From Cystobacter fuscus (GTDB lineage Bacteria > Myxococcota > Myxococcia > Myxococcales > Myxococcaceae), in contig NZ_CP022098.1 in the NCBI RefSeq assembly GCF_002305875.1, positions 9,734,001-9,798,000 on the forward strand: a DNA stretch of 64,000 bases, read 5' to 3'. Below are positions 33,201 through 41,185 of this stretch, piece by piece (positions within the stretch are counted from its first letter, which is position 1; the number at the start of each line of letters is the position of its first letter). The translations under genes were made by a program, and so were the position numbers. The notes under the pieces are model-generated. The model worked only from the letters and a program-made list of their open reading frames with translations. It ran no database searches and was not told where the DNA came from.

Positions 33201-34677
33201 CTTCGAGTACTGGATGGAACTCAAGGAGGGCATGCCCGATCCGACGTATGGCGCGTATGCCATTCCCGTCGTCGCGAACAGGCCTCCATTGGAGCGGGTG
33301 GAGCGAGGGCTCAAGTACCAGGGGGACTTCATCGTGGGGAGGGAGAAGGAGAAGAGCAATCCCAAGATCACGGCGGACTTCTCCTTCCAGGACTTCGTGA
33401 GCCACCGGCGATTCGGGGAGGTTTTCCCTGGTGACGTGAAGACGCAGTTCAAACTGGCAGTTCCACTCGCACAGCGCATCCAGGAGTTGAAGGAGGCGTG
33501 TCGGCCGAAGAACCGGCGGGACAAGGCTGTTCTGCCCATGGTGAAACGTCTGTACCCAGGCGGCTTGACCCTGGACGTGTCAACGGCCACGGGTGCCGCG
33601 CCAGAACTCGACATCATCGAGGAGAAGCTCGCTCAACTCAGTGCCTCGACCTTCTTCGTCGTGGAAAGAAACGCGGCGAATTCGGCGATCTCCATCACCT
33701 ATAAGCAACCCGAATCAGCGGGTTCGCTCTTCTTCGAGTTCGACCCGGGCCCGGCCCTGGGACTCCTCGCCGAAAAAGCACTCTCCGCGGAGGGAGAGAA
33801 GCTTCACGTCCGTCCCCGCTTCATCGCTCCCAATGGCGGACACCTGGTGCTGGCCGACAAGGACTCGCCCGTGGGGGATGTGACAAAGCTGCTCACCGCC
33901 TCGCTGGAGGACATCAAGTCCGCCTGTGGCGATGACTTCCTGGAGGCCGTCGCGGACAAGCTCCTGCCCCCCGTGGGCAGGTTCGAGTTCGGCGACGTCT
34001 CCCTCAAGATGGGACGAGGCAAGCTGTACACGACGGTCCGCCTCCATGGCGATGCGAAGCAATGGACCGCGGCCGCTCCCGTCATCAAGCTCAAGCTGGG
34101 TGGGGAGACGTTCCAGCAGGGCAAGCTCGTCGGCTCGACGGTCAGCGCGGAGTGGGATCTGTTCAAGGACAAGAAGGGCAAGCTGCTGCCGGGCCGCTGG
34201 GGCGGAACACTCGAGTTCTCGGCCGAGATCTCCCAACCCGACAAGGTGACGACTCCTCCCCCCGGCATCTCGTGGACGGTGGAGCTCAAACCCCGCTTCG
34301 AGGAGCTCAAACACGAGATAGGCGCCAAGAGCATCCGGTTCCTGGGGCAGGCCAGCCACCTGCCCACGGACGTCTCCCTTCACCTCACCTGCGAGCGGAA
34401 GGACGAAACGGGTCAATGGCAGGAGGACATCGGCATCACCCAGTTGATCCGCTACAAGATTCAAGCGAGCCAACAGTCCTCCCACTACGGATGCTGTACG
34501 GACACGGGCGCATTCGAGGCCAACGTCCTCAAGAGCGCCCTGAAGAAGACCCCGGGGACCTTCCGCTTCGTCTGGGCGCCCAAGGGAACGCGGACAGGCG
34601 ACACGGTCGACGTCCAGGGCATCGCCGTCGAGGTCAGGACGTCTCCTGAAATCAACCCCGAGGAGCTGGGAGCCTGA
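30226..34677 (+). CDS. Giant peptidoglycan hydrolase: M15C endopeptidase plus degenerate M23 (candidate effector)
   Basis: About 1,483 residues with no signal peptide or membrane helix. Residues about 60-235 are an M15C (L-Ala-D-Glu/D-Ala-type) peptidase: SNHAFGSAIDIN gives zinc ligands H177 and D184, and WGGKYHDYMHFEY gives catalytic D221 and ligand H224, the same spacing as phage T5 endolysin (D130/H133). Residues about 270-520 follow the M23/LytM fold (LHGGVHLEP, TPVHAAMPGYIV, YSLYMHL, GETIGFIS, YLHWEMF), but the HxxxD Asp and the first His of HxH are replaced, so this part is probably inactive or wall-binding. The remaining about 950 residues are unrecognised and beta-rich. It starts by GTGA overlap with paralogue 2. 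Delivery by T6SS or another contact system is plausible. Confidence 0.82.
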   Translation: MSYSHQQPTHKYTTDAELERIYGKRLVHNDFQSDSITGSFEKTARVLENPVLESFSRNHIVDVKLPGIGPQKDKTVTVQFNRKLAHLLLAAFEKIRSENLPYTIYQVGGYFFRYQQNPSVREALANRPEYADLRKDKGFSANWNIVCAERDRQLKTFDERIPYGSKTKAKKDLLSNHAFGSAIDINWETNPYKKGALFDLHPRIVAILEGFGFNWGGKYHDYMHFEYLRGTIEGVPDEDPPQVFYPFSVEQRRESPLKYYYLNERGKGGYFPVGLQQNLHGGVHLEPEATATRTPVHAAMPGYIVAARLMSPGKGGDNRDVRRVTDDRPLGFVLLRHELLDKTGNGSADGQAAAAPESTPQARTLYSLYMHLAAPNWDAATPDPAEAPWLASLLKMRFGGVVNLDPRSPEVGKTFWSKEELSPGATSFKVHDRESPLPAQRGNNVIALGKSTPEDVRQAIEALQAGAIVTFDRALFPVAAGETIGFISANQPLEGQAPSSQQGTAARYLHWEMFSTSTQDGGIQLLRERAGLNKLFKPVKELRQDNFLEMPSAEKGDVPNELQQILGTTGEALAEQLTSDTYGDVLLRHFNEGKTFFPGRPDTAPQFTYPLDIVLDNAYQYKGDATGNCSLTVTYFKGNVSLKTETLKLKPDQGKVTLNVPAEADTLDLWSPDFFLDKPEPAANENPRPKRLENRLKLLEMTATHHWRNLLLDHLNEWTPEGLETQLEARREAGHLDDLVDTTSPTVFAAWKKNIRPLSWWSRKKNDDDPYGEVPVLGAEAQEKSIFGSGEHLLPETATTLNVHPVTTLWLIDILLEKEAIAFKKTWPPATLKRDESTQKPLFLGFLYQEEKPAVGVKLLSILVQHGYGTTDGTNATDVLFWATPAGEGAALHAPQILGRTAYQEGVAMVRAPFPFWGDWRMHATDGAQQSFEPIQSGETFLQIVRPELESQTFVLGAGKTAPGANSGTRPLVMGSLKFSKNWPIALAGYVLFEYWMELKEGMPDPTYGAYAIPVVANRPPLERVERGLKYQGDFIVGREKEKSNPKITADFSFQDFVSHRRFGEVFPGDVKTQFKLAVPLAQRIQELKEACRPKNRRDKAVLPMVKRLYPGGLTLDVSTATGAAPELDIIEEKLAQLSASTFFVVERNAANSAISITYKQPESAGSLFFEFDPGPALGLLAEKALSAEGEKLHVRPRFIAPNGGHLVLADKDSPVGDVTKLLTASLEDIKSACGDDFLEAVADKLLPPVGRFEFGDVSLKMGRGKLYTTVRLHGDAKQWTAAAPVIKLKLGGETFQQGKLVGSTVSAEWDLFKDKKGKLLPGRWGGTLEFSAEISQPDKVTTPPPGISWTVELKPRFEELKHEIGAKSIRFLGQASHLPTDVSLHLTCERKDETGQWQEDIGITQLIRYKIQASQQSSHYGCCTDTGAFEANVLKSALKKTPGTFRFVWAPKGTRTGDTVDVQGIAVEVRTSPEINPEELGA

Positions 34678-34679
34678 TC

Positions 34680-36611
34680 ATGGCCACGACCGAAGAGCAG
34701 GTGAAGAAGCCGGGAACCGTGAGCCTGAGCGCCGGCTACCGGGCCTCGATTCCCTTCGTGCTCGTTCCACGCACGTCCATCACCCTGGACTCGCCGGGCA
34801 CCCTGGCATCGATGGGCCTCCAGTCCGGTATGCCCCTCACGATCAGCTTTCCCATCAAGGGCTCCAGCAAGCACTTCCCTCCGGGCAATCGGAAATGTGC
34901 CCTCTCCTGGTTGGTGTCACGCGAGGGCAAGGAGTTCTCCTACCCCGTGGATGGGGAGGTGATGATGAAGATCCAGCCCGATGGGCGGTTCGAAGTCGAG
35001 GTGAACGGAAAAACGCCCATCGTCGACGTGCTCGCCCAGCAATTGATTGGGAGGGGCAAGCTGGGCTTTTCCCTCACCCCCGACTTTCCCCACGCGGACA
35101 CGGCGACCTTCAAACCCGCCGTCGACTTCAACAACACGTGTGAGATCCACGTGCGCCTGCCCGAGAAGAGGCTCCTCGGCGAGCGCATCACCTTCACGCC
35201 CAATTTCGGGCTGGTCTTCCAGCAGGCGGAGCTCGAGCTGCGCGTCTTCGAGAGTGACGAGGGCTCGGACGAGATCGCGGCCACGGAGCCTCGCAACGCC
35301 TTCACCCACACGTGGACACCGGGCTACTTCTTCACGCTGTCGCGCTCCTGGGCCATCGGGTTCACCGACGACAGTTGCCATCAACTGGCGGACGTGGGGC
35401 AGGAGGAAGTCGGCGCCTTCGAGTTCGCCTGGCAGCTCTGGGGAAAACACAGTGGTGGCGCCCCCACCCTGCTGCTCGAGAACAAGAACTTCCTCACGGT
35501 CCCCAGGCCCAAGCTGGAGGACTTCCGGATCGAATACGACCCCTCCATCGAGGGGACGTGGGAGGTGAGCGGGAAGCTCTCGGGCGTCTCCCCCCGGGCG
35601 GAGCTTCAAATCGACGTCGCGCTCGTGGAGCCGAGGTCCAAGACGCCCCTGCTGAGCAGCCACGACTCCGCGGCCGTCCGGCTGCCCCTGGGCTCGGACG
35701 GCATCTTCGAGGGCTATCTGGGAGAGCGGCACTGGATGTTCACACGGCCCGCGGCCGGTGAGTTTCCCCTGGCCCCCGCCTTCGCCATCCTCTCGCTTCC
35801 AGCCGCGAGTCGCGATGGCAAGCGAGGCCCCATCGCCGCGCATCTGGACTTCGACGACACGACGTTCTCCGCGTTCAAGGGACAAGAGCTGACGTGGGAC
35901 ATCGACGCGGACTGGGTGTGCTCGCGAGAGGCGGTCGAGACGGAGCCGCGGCCCCCCCGGCCCAAGCGGCGCAAATCGGGGATCATCACCATCCCCGCGC
36001 CGCCCGCCAACGCGGGAGATCAAAAGGGGCCGATGACCTTCGAGGAGATGTGGAACGACCTCTGCGCCTGGGAGGGAATCGTCGCGTACATGTACCTGGA
36101 CACGAAGGGCTACGTGACGGTGGGCGCGGGCAACCTGCTCCAATCCGTGAAGGACGCCCAGGCGCTGCCCTTCCAGAACAAGGACGCGGGCCGGGCGGCG
36201 ACACAGGAGGAGATCGCGACGGCGTTCCAGCAGGTCAAGCAGATGAAGAAAGGGATGTGGTTCACGGAGTACGCCCAGCGGCCGATGATCGCGCTCACGG
36301 ATCAGTTCATCCGCGACCTCGTGAAGAAGCGGCTCGACACCGAGTTCCTTCCCGTCATCCGGGAGACCTTCAAGCCCCACTTCGACAGCTACCCGCTCTG
36401 TGTGCGCCGTGCGCTGCTCGACATCGCCTACAACCGCGGCCCGTACAGCTTCAGCACGAAGGTCCCGGAGCTCACCGCCGCCGTCAAGGCGCGCAACTGG
36501 ACCCTCGCGGCGTCACTGAAGTGTCTGGATCACGGAGCCGAGGCACGTGCCCTGTGGCGCAAGTCGCTCTTCCAGTACGCCATCGTCGTCGAGCCCCCCA
36601 AGAAGAGCTGA
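34680..36611 (+). CDS. T4-lysozyme-like muramidase with large unknown N-domain (candidate effector)
   Basis: A 643-residue protein without a signal peptide. Residues 1-430 are an unrecognised beta-rich region; a basic Pro-rich linker (PRPPRPKRRKS) follows. Residues about 455-643 are a GH24/T4-lysozyme domain: E465, D474 and T480 in CAWEGIVAYMYLDTKGYVTV have exactly the spacing of T4 lysozyme E11/D20/T26, and LDIAYNRGPYSF matches the C-terminal lobe. It should cleave the MurNAc-GlcNAc backbone. The ATG is 2 bp after the stop of the M15C gene, so both hydrolases are coupled: one attacks stem peptides, the other glycan strands. Confidence 0.85.
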   Translation: MATTEEQVKKPGTVSLSAGYRASIPFVLVPRTSITLDSPGTLASMGLQSGMPLTISFPIKGSSKHFPPGNRKCALSWLVSREGKEFSYPVDGEVMMKIQPDGRFEVEVNGKTPIVDVLAQQLIGRGKLGFSLTPDFPHADTATFKPAVDFNNTCEIHVRLPEKRLLGERITFTPNFGLVFQQAELELRVFESDEGSDEIAATEPRNAFTHTWTPGYFFTLSRSWAIGFTDDSCHQLADVGQEEVGAFEFAWQLWGKHSGGAPTLLLENKNFLTVPRPKLEDFRIEYDPSIEGTWEVSGKLSGVSPRAELQIDVALVEPRSKTPLLSSHDSAAVRLPLGSDGIFEGYLGERHWMFTRPAAGEFPLAPAFAILSLPAASRDGKRGPIAAHLDFDDTTFSAFKGQELTWDIDADWVCSREAVETEPRPPRPKRRKSGIITIPAPPANAGDQKGPMTFEEMWNDLCAWEGIVAYMYLDTKGYVTVGAGNLLQSVKDAQALPFQNKDAGRAATQEEIATAFQQVKQMKKGMWFTEYAQRPMIALTDQFIRDLVKKRLDTEFLPVIRETFKPHFDSYPLCVRRALLDIAYNRGPYSFSTKVPELTAAVKARNWTLAASLKCLDHGAEARALWRKSLFQYAIVVEPPKKS

Positions 36612-36680
36612 CGCGGACTCCCGGGGCGCACCGGGCGTCCCGTCGGGAAGAGGAGGGCCGGCTCGCGCGTCCTCGGGCTG

Positions 36681-38111
36681 GTGGTTTTCCTTCGCATACT
36701 GTCCTGGTTGCCGCTGAGCGCGGCTGGCCTGCTCTGGGCCGCGGTGCTCGGCCTCGTGGCGCTCTGGCCCCAACACCCCACGGGTGCGCGCCAGTTGAGC
36801 TGGCGGGGTGCGACCGGCCAGCCGCTCGCTTCCACCCCGAGTAGCTGTGGCGGCGTCACCCGCTTTCCCCTGCTCGTCGATCAGGACCGGGTCTGGCTCC
36901 CCTGCCCGGCCGCGCCGGACCTGCCCACCGGCACCTTCGCCCTCCTCCTGCCCCGGCGCGGAGAAGCCCGCCTCCTGGAGCCACTGCCGGAGTTCCTGGC
37001 GCTCGATCGGGTGGAGGGCCTGCTTCCGGGGCCTGGCGGGCGCGTGGGAATCGTCTACCGGGCGAGCGCTCGCACATTGGTGCCGGGCGGAGGGAAGGAC
37101 GTGCTGGTCGCGGCCGTGGCGGACGCGGAGGGCTGGCGGGAGCTCCCGGAGCGCCTTCCGGGTGGCGCGGGCAGCCGCCTGCTCGGCCTGGGTTGGGCGG
37201 GCTATCGGCTGGAGGTGGCGCTCGCGCCCACGCGAGGCCAGGACACGCGCGCCAGGGCCGCGGACGCGGTGCTCGTCCGGGTGGGCGACAGGGACCTGCC
37301 CCGCATCGTCACCCGCGAGGAGATGTGCCTGGATCGCACGGACTGCGTCGTGCGCGCGGCCTGGAACGCGAGCTTCCGCGGCTGGCGCTTCCTCGTCGAG
37401 GACGGAGGAACCCTGCGCGAGGTCGAGGAGAGCGGGGCGGGCGAAGCCGCCGGACAGTCCCTCCAGGTGCTGGCCGGGCTCGATCTGCGTGTGGCCGGAC
37501 GCATGCGCCCGCCGAATCTGCCGGCCACCCACCGGCTCGAACCCGATGGCAGCATCCTTCCCGCGCAACCTCCGCCCTCCGGGCTGCACCCCCTGCCCTC
37601 CTCCCTGGTGGTCGGGGACACCCGGCTCGAGACCCTCTCCCGCTTCGTACCGGAACCGGGAGAGGGCCTCGTCCATGAATGGCGCGGCCAGCGGTGGAAC
37701 ACGGTGTCCGGTGCGGATGGCCTGCTCCGGGTGGGTGAAGGCACCGGGGCCCTGGCCGCCGTCGCGCGCCTCGAGAGGCCCTGTACCCACCTCGCCTCCG
37801 GCTTCCTCGTTCCCTCGCGCCGGGGCCTCACGCTGCTGGGCCCCGAGGGGTGCCACGTGGGCCTCACCGCCTCGGGACAGCGCGCCGATCCGCTCAACCT
37901 CCTCGAGCACCTCGAGTACGCCCGCCGCCCCCATGCGCTGCCCGCGCTGCTCTTCGTCGTGCTCGGCTTGCCCGCGCTGCTCATCCCGGCGAGCCTGTCG
38001 CGCCGGCCACGGGCTCGCGACCACCGGCTGTTCGTCCGCGCATTGCTCGCCTCCTGCTATGTGCTCGGCGCCCTGCCGCTCCTGTCGTGGCTGTGGCCGC
38101 TGCTGTCCTGA
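36681..38111 (+). CDS. Membrane-anchored protein of unknown function
   Basis: A 476-residue protein. One N-terminal helix (WLPLSAAGLLWAAVLGLVALW) and two C-terminal helices (ALPALLFVVLGLPALLIPASL and LLASCYVLGALPLLSWLWPLL) flank a large central domain of about 360 residues, probably periplasmic, with a repetitive beta-strand pattern and paired Cys (MCLDRTDCVV). No family was recognised. It follows the muramidase gene by 69 bp on the same strand, and could be the last gene of the island (for example an inner-membrane immunity or accessory factor) or an independent gene. GC is higher than in the hydrolase genes, favouring the latter. The GTG start is uncertain. Confidence 0.6.
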   Translation: MVFLRILSWLPLSAAGLLWAAVLGLVALWPQHPTGARQLSWRGATGQPLASTPSSCGGVTRFPLLVDQDRVWLPCPAAPDLPTGTFALLLPRRGEARLLEPLPEFLALDRVEGLLPGPGGRVGIVYRASARTLVPGGGKDVLVAAVADAEGWRELPERLPGGAGSRLLGLGWAGYRLEVALAPTRGQDTRARAADAVLVRVGDRDLPRIVTREEMCLDRTDCVVRAAWNASFRGWRFLVEDGGTLREVEESGAGEAAGQSLQVLAGLDLRVAGRMRPPNLPATHRLEPDGSILPAQPPPSGLHPLPSSLVVGDTRLETLSRFVPEPGEGLVHEWRGQRWNTVSGADGLLRVGEGTGALAAVARLERPCTHLASGFLVPSRRGLTLLGPEGCHVGLTASGQRADPLNLLEHLEYARRPHALPALLFVVLGLPALLIPASLSRRPRARDHRLFVRALLASCYVLGALPLLSWLWPLLS

Positions 38112-38145
38112 CGCCCAGCCTGAACGAGGACCCCCGAAAAGCACG

Positions 38146-38178
38146 AAGGCTTCCGCCCGGAACACGGACGGAAGCCTT
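38146..38178. terminator. Bidirectional terminator-like hairpin
   Basis: AAGGCTTCCG (38146-38155) and CGGAAGCCTT (38169-38178) form a perfect 10-bp stem with a 13-nt loop between two convergent genes. On the minus strand the stem is followed closely by a short T run (CTTTTCG), which supports termination for the SPFH gene. Confidence 0.65.
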
Positions 38179-38210
38179 GGAGTGAGCCACCCGGAAAGGG
38201 GTGTGCGGAA

Positions 38211-39266
38211 CTACAGCAGCTTCATCAGCTCGGCGCGCTTGGCGTTGTACTCCTCGTCGGAGAGCACGCCCGCGTCCTTGAGCTCCTTGATCTCCTTGAG
38301 CCGCTGCGCCGGGCTGCGCGTGTCGGCCGGAGGGGCCGCGGCGGGAGGAGGCTGCTGGGGCTGCTGGAACTGCGGCTGCTGCTGGTTCTGGTTGTTGGCG
38401 AACATCTGGGCCATGCCGAAGCCCATGCCCATGCCCATCCCCTGCAGCGCGCCATCCGAGCCGCCACCGCCCTTGGCCATGCCCTCGGACGCGCCGAGCA
38501 TCGCCTGACCCTGGGCGTACTGCTGGAAGCCACCGGCCAGCCGCGAGTAGGCCACGTCCTTGGAGAGCTTCTTGAGCGTGGCCTCATCCTCTTCCTTGAT
38601 GCTGACGTGGAAGTTGCCCATGCGCACCACGGTGAGGCCGTAGGTGTCCACATGCGGCTTGAGCCCGGCGATGACCTCGGTCTCGATCTCCTCGGTGTAC
38701 GCACCGCTCGTCACGTCCAGCAGCGGCCAGCGCTTCTTCACCAGCAGCTCGGCGATGCGATCCCGCGTCACCTTGAGCACCTGGCTCTTGAACCAGCTGA
38801 CGAACTCCGCGTTGTTGGCGCGGCCCATGCCCACCAGGCCCACCACGAGCTTCTCCGGCTCCGTCACCCGGATGGAGAAGTCGCCGTACACCATCGTCCC
38901 GATGCCCAGCCCCGTCTCCGGATCGCGCACGTCACCGATGGGGCCGCCGAACTTCAGGCCCGTGAACTCGCGCGTGGAGACGAAGAAGATCTCCGCGATG
39001 AACAGGTTGCCACCGGTGAAGCCCTCGACCAGGCGGCCGATGAACGGGATGTTCTTGGTGTCGAGCTGGTGCCGGCCCGGTCCCAGCTTCCCCTCCACCT
39101 TGCCGTCCTTCACGAAGAGGGCGACCTCGTCCGCGTCGACGGTGAGCTGGGTGAGCATCCGGACGTTCTTCTCCGGATACTTGTAGACAATCTCGCCCTT
39201 CGCCTCGTCGGCCCGCGCGATGAAGTTGCGCTGCGACTCGCCCTTGATCGTATCGAAGAATCCCAT
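38211..39266 (-). CDS. SPFH/YdjI-type protein with C-terminal SHOCT domain
   Basis: A 351-residue protein. Residues about 1-245 match the SPFH 'virion core protein' (YdjI-like) family: MGFFDTIKGE, LGPGRHQLDTKNIPFIG, DFSIRVTEPEKLV and TVVRMGNFHVSI. A Gly/Met- and Gln-rich linker (GMGMGMGFGMAQ) follows. The last about 35 residues are a SHOCT motif (RLKEIKELKDAGVLSDEEYNAKRAELMKLL pattern, about 320-351). Such proteins form membrane-associated oligomers; B. subtilis YdjI recruits envelope-stress proteins. The ATG at 39266 fits the usual MGFFD start. Confidence 0.88.
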   Translation of the reverse strand: MGFFDTIKGESQRNFIARADEAKGEIVYKYPEKNVRMLTQLTVDADEVALFVKDGKVEGKLGPGRHQLDTKNIPFIGRLVEGFTGGNLFIAEIFFVSTREFTGLKFGGPIGDVRDPETGLGIGTMVYGDFSIRVTEPEKLVVGLVGMGRANNAEFVSWFKSQVLKVTRDRIAELLVKKRWPLLDVTSGAYTEEIETEVIAGLKPHVDTYGLTVVRMGNFHVSIKEEDEATLKKLSKDVAYSRLAGGFQQYAQGQAMLGASEGMAKGGGGSDGALQGMGMGMGFGMAQMFANNQNQQQPQFQQPQQPPPAAAPPADTRSPAQRLKEIKELKDAGVLSDEEYNAKRAELMKLL

Positions 39267-39452
39267 CGTGCTTTCGTCGCCTCCAGAGAACGCGTCGACC
39301 ACCGGGAGTCCACGCCGCGTCCCTACTTCAACGCATGACGCGCGAACCTATTGCATGTGGGCGATGCCCATACACCCCGCCCGGTCCCTGGAAACATGCC
39401 AAAGGGCCCGGTCGTTTGCCAGTCAACCGGTTGAGCGGGCGTCATCTCGCGG

Positions 39453-40253
39453 TCAGCCCCAGCGGCTGAGGAGCCGCTCGCGGTCGAGCAGGCGGACACT
39501 GGCCCACAGCAGGGCCACGTCCAGCAGGAGCACGACGGCGCCCTGCACCGCGTAATAGATGGGACCGGCGTTGAGGACTCCGGCCACCTGCCCCGCCACG
39601 AGGCCCACCAGGGGCAGCACCACGAGCGCGGAGAGCTGCTGGGCGGTGCGCGCCTCGGCCACGCGCGCGGAGATGAGCACCGCCACGCCGTTGCCGAAGA
39701 AGGCGAAGAGCGGCGCCAGCACGAGCACCCCGAAGGTCCACAGGGCATTGGGCATCAGCAGCCCCTGGCCCAGGGGCCAGCCCACCACGTCCACGCCGAT
39801 GCACAGCAGGAGGAAGGCCACCCAGGAGATGAGCACCGCCGGGACCAGTGACGCGAGGCTCTTGCCCGCCACCAGCTCCATCGCCGTCACGGGCGAGGCG
39901 AGCAGCGGCTCCAGCGTGCGCCGCTCGCGCTCCCCCGCGACGCTCTGCGAGGAGACGAGGATGGGGACGAAGACGGGCATCACCAGGAACATGCCGAACC
40001 AGTCGAGCAGGGTGCGCTCCACCAGGAAGCGTCCCGCGTTGGCGTTGAGCGGCAGGGTGGGATCGTAGAAGAGCGCGACGACGCGCAGGTTGCTGTCGTC
40101 GGGGTTGCGCGTGTACGTCCAGACGACCACCACGGGCACCACCACGAGCACCAGCGGCAGCGCCGCCATGGCCAGCAGCAGCGACGGGTTCTTGCGCAGG
40201 TCCAGGAAGTCCTTCCAGAAGACGGCCAGCGCGCGCCGGGGATGGAAGCTCAT
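39453..40253 (-). CDS. ABC-2 type transporter permease
   Basis: A 266-residue membrane protein with six predicted helices of the ABC-2 permease type (NatB/CcmB-like). The N-terminal AVFWKDFLDLRKNP is the typical coupling start, and AGERERRTLEPLLASPVTAMELVAGK matches the conserved ABC-2 motif before helix 3. It pairs with the ATPase gene just upstream (4-bp ATGA overlap) to form an exporter; the substrate is unknown. Confidence 0.88.
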   Translation of the reverse strand: MSFHPRRALAVFWKDFLDLRKNPSLLLAMAALPLVLVVVPVVVVWTYTRNPDDSNLRVVALFYDPTLPLNANAGRFLVERTLLDWFGMFLVMPVFVPILVSSQSVAGERERRTLEPLLASPVTAMELVAGKSLASLVPAVLISWVAFLLLCIGVDVVGWPLGQGLLMPNALWTFGVLVLAPLFAFFGNGVAVLISARVAEARTAQQLSALVVLPLVGLVAGQVAGVLNAGPIYYAVQGAVVLLLDVALLWASVRLLDRERLLSRWG

Positions 40254-41185
40254 GGGGCTCCTCGTCCTTCCGCTCGTCCTTCACGGATGAGTTCCAGGTA
40301 CACCTCCTCGAGCGGGCGCTGGGCGGGAAGCGCGCTGCGCACCCGGGCTCCCGCCCCCACCAGGCACGCCACCACATCCGGCGCCTGGGACTCGTCCGCG
40401 AGCATCACCCGCAGCCGTCCACCCTCGGCGAGCGAGGACGGGGCGAAGGGCAGCGCGGCCAGCGCCGGGACGAACCGCGAGGCCTCGCCCTCCACGGACA
40501 CATCCAGCGAGCTGCCCGTGCGCCGCAGCTCACTGAGCGGGGCGAGCGCGAGCAGCCGCCCCTTCACCACCGCCACGCGCGTGCACAACCGCTCCACCTC
40601 GGCCAGGTTGTGCGAGCACAGCACGAGCGTGCGACCCTCCGCCGCCAGCTCCGCCACGGCGTCGCGCACGGTGCGCGCGGACTCGGGATCCAGACCGCTC
40701 GTGGGCTCGTCGAGGAAGATGACCTGGGGCTCGTGCACCAGCGTGCGCACGATGGCGAGCTTCTGCCGCATGCCCTTGGAGAAGCTCCCACAGGGCTCGT
40801 TCTCGCGGCCCCCGAGACCGAAGCGCTCGAGCCACGCCTGGGCCCGGGGCCACGCCTGGCGCTCATCCAGCTCGTGCAGCTTCATGAAGAAGCGCAGGTT
40901 GTCGCGCGCGCTGAGCCGCTCGTAGAGCCCGGGTTGTTCGGTGAGCAGACCCACCGTGCGGCGCAGGGCCTCGCCCTGGGTGCGCACCGAGTGGCCCCAG
41001 ACATGCGCCTCGCCTTCGGAGGGCTGGAGGAGGCCCGTGAGCATGCGCACCGTGGTCGTCTTCCCCGCGCCGTTGGGCCCGAGCAGGCCGAACACCTCGC
41101 CCGGGCGGACGTCGAAGGACAGCCCCTGCACCGCGGTGCGGGAGCCAAAGCGCTTGGCGAGGCCTTGAACGGAGATGCCACTCAA
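40250..41185 (-). CDS. ABC transporter ATP-binding protein
   Basis: About 311 residues. Walker A is GPNGAGKT (36-43), the signature is degenerate SFSKGMRQKLA, and Walker B is VIFLDEPTSGLDP followed by the switch His in CSHNLAEVE. The C-terminal about 80 residues are the usual regulatory extension of drug- or Na-export ATPases. It powers the adjacent ABC-2 permease. The start is a TTG at 41185 overlapping the stop of the glycosyltransferase gene (TTGA); no ATG or GTG is available near the domain start. Confidence 0.87.
   Translation of the reverse strand: MSGISVQGLAKRFGSRTAVQGLSFDVRPGEVFGLLGPNGAGKTTTVRMLTGLLQPSEGEAHVWGHSVRTQGEALRRTVGLLTEQPGLYERLSARDNLRFFMKLHELDERQAWPRAQAWLERFGLGGRENEPCGSFSKGMRQKLAIVRTLVHEPQVIFLDEPTSGLDPESARTVRDAVAELAAEGRTLVLCSHNLAEVERLCTRVAVVKGRLLALAPLSELRRTGSSLDVSVEGEASRFVPALAALPFAPSSLAEGGRLRVMLADESQAPDVVACLVGAGARVRSALPAQRPLEEVYLELIREGRAEGRGAP

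Noticed and set aside
34680-36611. Prophage endolysin.
   Set aside because: No holin, spanin, capsid or tail gene nearby and a 430-residue unknown N-domain; the operon context fits an effector better.
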